Assembly (NCBI GenBank): GCA_018433835.1
Contig: JAHDQM010000040.1
Coordinates: 1 to 64,000, forward strand
Direction: 5' to 3'
Source: Methanoculleus sp.
Lineage (GTDB): Archaea; Halobacteriota; Methanomicrobia; Methanomicrobiales; Methanoculleaceae
DNA: 64,000 nucleotides
Part shown: positions 60,804-64,000 of the stretch, in pieces
How the letters are laid out: each line of letters starts with the position of its first letter
Position numbering within the stretch: position 1 is the first letter of the stretch
The notes under the pieces: model-generated
What the model saw: the letters and a program-made list of their open reading frames with translations, nothing else
Database searches by the model: none
Told to the model about the DNA's origin: nothing
Program-made: the position numbers and the translations under genes

Positions 60804-61017
60804 CTACTCCTGGTCTTTGCGTCTCTCCGATATCCACGACTCGATCCTGGTGATAACGAAGACCTTTATCATGCCCAGCACCACGCCTACCATGAAGACG
60901 ACCCGGGCGTAACCCCTCTCTGCCCCCTCCTCCCGGACGTTTACGAGGTAAGAGAGAGCCCAGATGAAGGAGAAAATTCCAAACCGCGATGAAGGTGATC
61001 GTTTTTCTTCGGTTCAT
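60804..61017 (-). pseudogene. Frameshifted small membrane protein
   Basis: From ATG 61017 the minus strand reads MNRRKTITFIAV, then a plus-one shift gives FGIFSFIWALSYLVNV, and on to RVVFMVGVVLGMIKVFVITR and ESWISERRKDQE before TAG at 60804. The 214-nt span is one base over a multiple of three. Two membrane helices would be expected. A single extra base (or sequence error) near 60978-60982 explains it. Family not recognised. Confidence 0.5.
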
Positions 61018-61322
61018 GGTGAAGATGTCTCCTGACTGTTCTGCCCGTGTCCCTCGCATCGGAACCGTATCGATGATCCCGGTCGTGCAACGGGAACCGA
61101 CGACTTCCCTTTGAGACCGTTTTTGCATCGCCATCGTAAAAATCGAACGCTCCGCTATATACCTTTTCTGTCACCTCCCTTTACACGTCAGGGCCATCAT
61201 ATCGGTCCAGCACGAAAAACGGCCTCTACGAGCTGGAGGAGAATCACGCAGGCAGATGCGGCGGCGTCCGGGGGAGAATGGCAGTTGCCCGTAAAAAAGA
61301 GTTTCGGAGGTAGAGCGCGGCC
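61018..61322. other. Intergenic region, nothing recognised
   Basis: About 300 bp between the frameshifted membrane-protein gene and the RPA operon, with no ORF that looks real. It includes TATA-like sequences near 61150 (CGCTATATACC), facing the minus-strand gene at 61017 as its probable promoter. No other element is seen. Confidence 0.5.
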
Positions 61323-61889
61323 CTACAACTGCACCTGGGTGAGGGCGTCGTAGACGATCTTCCGATAGACGTCGGGCTGGGTCCCGTACTCTTCCTGGGC
61401 CTTCCTGGAGTCGTCGGTGGTCCCGAATGCATCCAGCCGGTCCAGGGTCTCGCGGGCGGTATCCAGCACCCAGAGATCGCGGGTGTCACGGTCCACGACC
61501 GCGATCGACTCCACACGGACCGAGACCAGGCAGTTTCCGTCCTGAGTCGTGTAGAGGTTCGGCTTCCCGACGACGGCGACGAACGCGGGCTGCTCGATCC
61601 GGGCAAGCTGCTGCATCGCCTCGGGCTGGTAGGACCCGGCCATGATGAAGAAGGTGCCCGTGGGGTCGACCACCCGTCCGCGGTAGAAGATGTTCTGGTC
61701 GCCCTGCCGCTGCTTCTCCGTGAGCGTCCCGACGATGAAGATCCGGTTGCTCCGGATCCCGCTCGGGAGGAGGACGTAGGTCGGGCTCTTCTCGTCCTCG
61801 CCCTCCTTGAACTGGTAGCGGGTCTCCCGGAGCTCGGATGCGAAGACCCTGCGTGCCGGTTCGCGCTCGAATGCGCTCTGGGGCTTCAT
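61323..61889 (-). CDS. RPA-associated protein (COG3390-type)
   Basis: A 188-aa protein with an OB fold: TYVLLPSGIRSNRIFIVGTL (about residues 37-56), EKQRQGDQNIFYRGRVVDPT (about 58-77), GTFFIMAGSYQPEAMQQLAR (about 78-97), and FVAVVGKPNLYTT (about 103-115). It is the standard partner of archaeal RPA and binds single-stranded DNA with it. It starts inside the RPA stop (ATGA at 61886-61889). Confidence 0.9.
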   Translation of the reverse strand: MKPQSAFEREPARRVFASELRETRYQFKEGEDEKSPTYVLLPSGIRSNRIFIVGTLTEKQRQGDQNIFYRGRVVDPTGTFFIMAGSYQPEAMQQLARIEQPAFVAVVGKPNLYTTQDGNCLVSVRVESIAVVDRDTRDLWVLDTARETLDRLDAFGTTDDSRKAQEEYGTQPDVYRKIVYDALTQVQL

Positions 61890-63160
61890 GCCGGCTCCCC
61901 CCCGGCGCGGTTCAGCAGTGCAGCCAGTTCCTCGGGCTCGAACGTGATCGGAGTGCAGGAGTTGACGAGCAGCCTGCCGCCGAACTCGCTCCCCGTGCAG
62001 GTGTAGTAGCGCCCGAGCACCGTGTTCCTGATGCGGTAGAAGATCTCGTCCATGCCGAGCGGGTTCGTTTCCGCGATCCCGACGGCCTCTTCGAGGGTGA
62101 TCCCTGCAAGTTCTTCGACGGTCTCGCGCTGCATCAGGACGTTCCTGGCACGTATGCCGTCGTCCAGGACCGCTTTTAAGCGGAGGTCGTAGCGGAACTC
62201 GGGCTGGATCTCGTGCACCGGGCAGTAGTTCTGCCGGGAGAGCGTGCGGTTGCAGCCCTCGACCGGGCAGCGCTTGATCAGGCCCGAGCCGGGAGCGACG
62301 TGGACAAGAGCTCCCCGGATCTCGGTCTCGTTTCGCCCGACCTCGATGTCGCCCTCGTCGGTGATGTACATCGCGGTGTTCAGGGCGAGGGAGAGCCTGC
62401 CGTTGTACTCGTCGACGGTGGCGTAGAAGATGTTGTAGACGGCGTCGAGGTCCAGCTTATCCTTCCCGAGCGGCTCCTCTGGAGCCGCCGGGCCGGTTCC
62501 GGAGGAGCCTGCTCCCCCCTCTTTCCAGATGACGAACTTGATGGTGCCGGTCTCGTCGCCGAGGAGCCCCGTCTGGAGCATCCGGTCGTGGGAGACTTCC
62601 CAGTCCTGGATGACCTTGGCCCGTACGCTTCCGACACCGGGCTTCAACTCCGCGATCGGCGTTATCGAGGGGAGGAGCGGAGCATCCTTCTCCATCCGGG
62701 AGATCGTTGTACCCGAATGGATCTTCAGGTTCGGTGCGCCCTTGTACTCGTCGACGACCGCGGACTCAATGCGGTACCAGTGTCCGTACTCCATCGCAGG
62801 GGCGTTCGCCCGGGCCCAGGTCACGAAGCGCATGGCGCCGCTCGAGTCGGCGATGATCCCGGTCTGTGCGATCGAGGGTGAGATCGGCGGGGTCAGGGCA
62901 ACGATCTTTCCCTCGATCGTCACCCACTCGCCGGGAACGATCTCGTTTATCGGTCGGAGTTCCGTGGAGGTGTTCCCGACACCGGTGAGGTTATACTCGC
63001 GGGCGAGATCGGCCGTCACCGTTCGCTCGGCCTCGTCGATGTTGACGCCGAACTCCTCGGCAAGACGGCGGAGGCGTGATTCGATCTTCTGCCGATCGGG
63101 CTGTGCACCTTTTGCTTCAAGTTTCCGGGAGATTCTCTCTGTTACCTCTGATAGGTTCAT
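61886..63160 (-). CDS. rpa: Replication protein A (single-stranded DNA-binding)
   Basis: A 424-aa protein with at least three OB folds: EWVTIEGKIVALTPPISPSI (about residues 77-96) with IADSSGAMRFVTWARANAPA, GVGSVRAKVIQDWEVSHDRM with GDETGTIKFVIWKE (about 173-210), and the third with GDIEVGRNETEIRGALVHVA. A zinc finger follows (CPVEGCNRTLSRQNYCPVHE, about 298-317; C-x4-C-x(n)-C-x2-H). It coats single-stranded DNA in replication and repair. Operon with its OB-fold partner downstream. Confidence 0.92.
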   Translation of the reverse strand: MNLSEVTERISRKLEAKGAQPDRQKIESRLRRLAEEFGVNIDEAERTVTADLAREYNLTGVGNTSTELRPINEIVPGEWVTIEGKIVALTPPISPSIAQTGIIADSSGAMRFVTWARANAPAMEYGHWYRIESAVVDEYKGAPNLKIHSGTTISRMEKDAPLLPSITPIAELKPGVGSVRAKVIQDWEVSHDRMLQTGLLGDETGTIKFVIWKEGGAGSSGTGPAAPEEPLGKDKLDLDAVYNIFYATVDEYNGRLSLALNTAMYITDEGDIEVGRNETEIRGALVHVAPGSGLIKRCPVEGCNRTLSRQNYCPVHEIQPEFRYDLRLKAVLDDGIRARNVLMQRETVEELAGITLEEAVGIAETNPLGMDEIFYRIRNTVLGRYYTCTGSEFGGRLLVNSCTPITFEPEELAALLNRAGGEPA

Positions 63161-63463
63161 ACTTACATCTCCAGTCTGTACTTCACCTCATCAGGGTATT
63201 AAGACTCGGCCCGCGACGTGAAAGTATTCCTGACCCCCGCGGTGTGGAGGCCCCCCGTGCGGCCGAACCGCGGAGAGCGCGGCAACAGCAGTCCGTCCCC
63301 GTCTTCACGCAGTGCTTTTGACCCCGCCGGCCGGAAAGCGTCTCCTCGTTGGGGGGCGGATTCTATCGGCCCGGCAGGGTTGCCTGCACCCGCAGAGGCT
63401 GGCGGATGCATTGTTTTAGCGTCCGTGGCCGAATCAGCGCATCCCTGCACCCGATCCTTGAAT

Positions 63464-63472
63464 GTATATATA
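63464..63472 (+). promoter_or_regulatory. TATA box of the DUF1858 gene
   Basis: GTATATATA begins 33 nt before ATG 63497, the strongest TATA-like box in the window, and implies a leaderless mRNA. Confidence 0.65.
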
Positions 63473-63496
63473 GGGGCAAGGCCATACAGCTGATGT

Positions 63497-63691
63497 ATGG
63501 CATTGACTGCGGACAGTACAATCGCGGACCTCCTTCGGGAGAAGCCCGAATCGGCACAGGTACTCTTCCGGTTCGGAATGGGTTGCCTTGGCTGCGCCAT
63601 CGCAAATAACGAGACGATCCGGGAAGCCGCCCAGGCTCATGGCATCCCTCTCGAAGAGATGCTCTCCGCCCTCGGCGTCGCCGAGGCGTAA
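63497..63691 (+). CDS. DUF1858 redox-disulfide protein
   Basis: A 64-aa protein with TIADLLREKPESAQVLFRFG (about residues 8-27), then MGCLGCAIANNETIREAAQA (about 28-47) and HGIPLEEML. This is the DUF1858 or hybrid-cluster-protein-associated redox disulfide domain; C-x2-C can form a redox-active disulfide or bind a metal. It is complete and stands alone under its own promoter. Confidence 0.88.
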   Translation: MALTADSTIADLLREKPESAQVLFRFGMGCLGCAIANNETIREAAQAHGIPLEEMLSALGVAEA

Positions 63692-63698
63692 AACTCAA

Positions 63699-64000
63699 TT
63701 ATAACCGGTCCCGGAGACGCTTGAGTTCGGCGAGAGCGGCCTCCGGATTTCTTTTCACGTAGTCTGCAATCTCGGGGACGTGCAGGAGCGTACACCTGGC
63801 GCACCCCCAGACCCTGCCGCCGTTCGAACTCTCGACCCATTCCCCGAGCTCCTCGTCTGCGCAGGGGTAACAGGGGCAGTAGCAGTAGTCGCACCGCTGT
63901 CCCGGGAAGTGGCAGGGGTAGTAGGGGCAGCCCTCCTTCTGCCACTCCACCCAGTGATCGCCGCCGTAGCGGCTGTAAATGAAGAACGACGGCTCGTTCC
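63699..64000 (-). CDS. Cysteine-rich zinc-binding-like protein, 5' end beyond window
   Basis: The frame is open to the end of the window (FFIYSRYGGDHWVEWQ before EGCPYYPC), so the start lies beyond 64000. Cysteines cluster in GCPYYPCHFPGQRCDYCYCP, CYPCADEELGEWV and GCARCTLLHVPEIADYVKRN, the pattern of the COG2158 zinc-finger-like archaeal family. Family function is unknown. The C-terminus is a charged helix (EAALAELKRLRDRL). Confidence 0.75.
   Translation of the reverse strand, partial: NEPSFFIYSRYGGDHWVEWQKEGCPYYPCHFPGQRCDYCYCPCYPCADEELGEWVESSNGGRVWGCARCTLLHVPEIADYVKRNPEAALAELKRLRDRL

Overview
This 64 kb stretch is from the chromosome of a GC-rich methanogenic archaeon, most likely Methanomicrobiales and probably Methanoculleus-like. 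The gene content supports this: an FmdE-type protein, archaeal HMG-CoA synthase/thiolase/DUF35 and HMG-CoA reductase for isoprenoid lipids, CTP-dependent riboflavin kinase, aIF-1A, archaeal RPA with its partner, Trm5-type tRNA methyltransferase, an F420-hydrogenase-beta-like protein, and many secreted proteins with archaeal surface-protein layouts. Several genes have a TATA-like box 30-33 nt before the start codon and seem to be leaderless. I saw no rRNA, tRNA, CRISPR array or prophage.

Layout: 1-1.4 kb is repeat- and remnant-rich with no solid gene. 1.4-3.9 kb holds a DtxR-type regulator, a DUF1294 protein, an RNase III-like protein and a UbiA prenyltransferase. 3.9-8.1 kb encodes two large secreted surface proteins and a DUF1616 protein. 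8.05-14.0 kb is a seven-gene, almost fully overlapping minus-strand operon of the MoxR ATPase/DUF58/DUF4350/DUF4129 type. 14.0-17.2 kb is a toxin-antitoxin graveyard: a HicB fragment, an intact two-gene module that may be an undescribed TA pair with its own operator, a frameshifted nucleotidyltransferase, and a Phd/RelE pair whose toxin gene is broken by a precise 45-bp hairpin insertion. 17.2-31.2 kb is a surface-polysaccharide locus (glycosyltransferases, deacetylase, FemAB-like and hexapeptide transferases, pyruvyl transferase, FrhB-like protein, flippase), mosaic in base composition with recombination joints inside genes. 31.2-34.5 kb is a second TA island (HicAB with a third small gene, RHH/RelE) bracketed by a 27-bp inverted repeat. 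34.5-44 kb is mixed housekeeping and envelope genes with relics of IS200/IS605, UbiA, an MFS transporter and a small nonsense-mutated gene. 44-47.8 kb is a six-gene minus-strand operon of pilin-like membrane-anchored proteins. 47.8-54.5 kb has FmdE, HisG, DUF1015, RimI, a HepT/MntA pair, HMG-CoA reductase and Trm5. 54.5-55.1 kb is a non-coding block of covarying hairpin repeats. 55.1-58.5 kb is a mevalonate-pathway operon led by an XRE regulator. 58.5-64 kb has riboflavin genes, a resolvase-like protein without catalytic residues, RPA and small redox/zinc proteins.

The most novel-looking material is (a) a family of small hairpin elements whose stems differ but keep base pairing, one copy of which is seen inserted cleanly into a relE gene; (b) the RHH/HicA-like two-gene module at 14.6-15.3 kb; and (c) the inverted-repeat-bounded TA island at 31.5-34.1 kb. 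All calls are from reading the sequence and from remembered family motifs; no database search was made.
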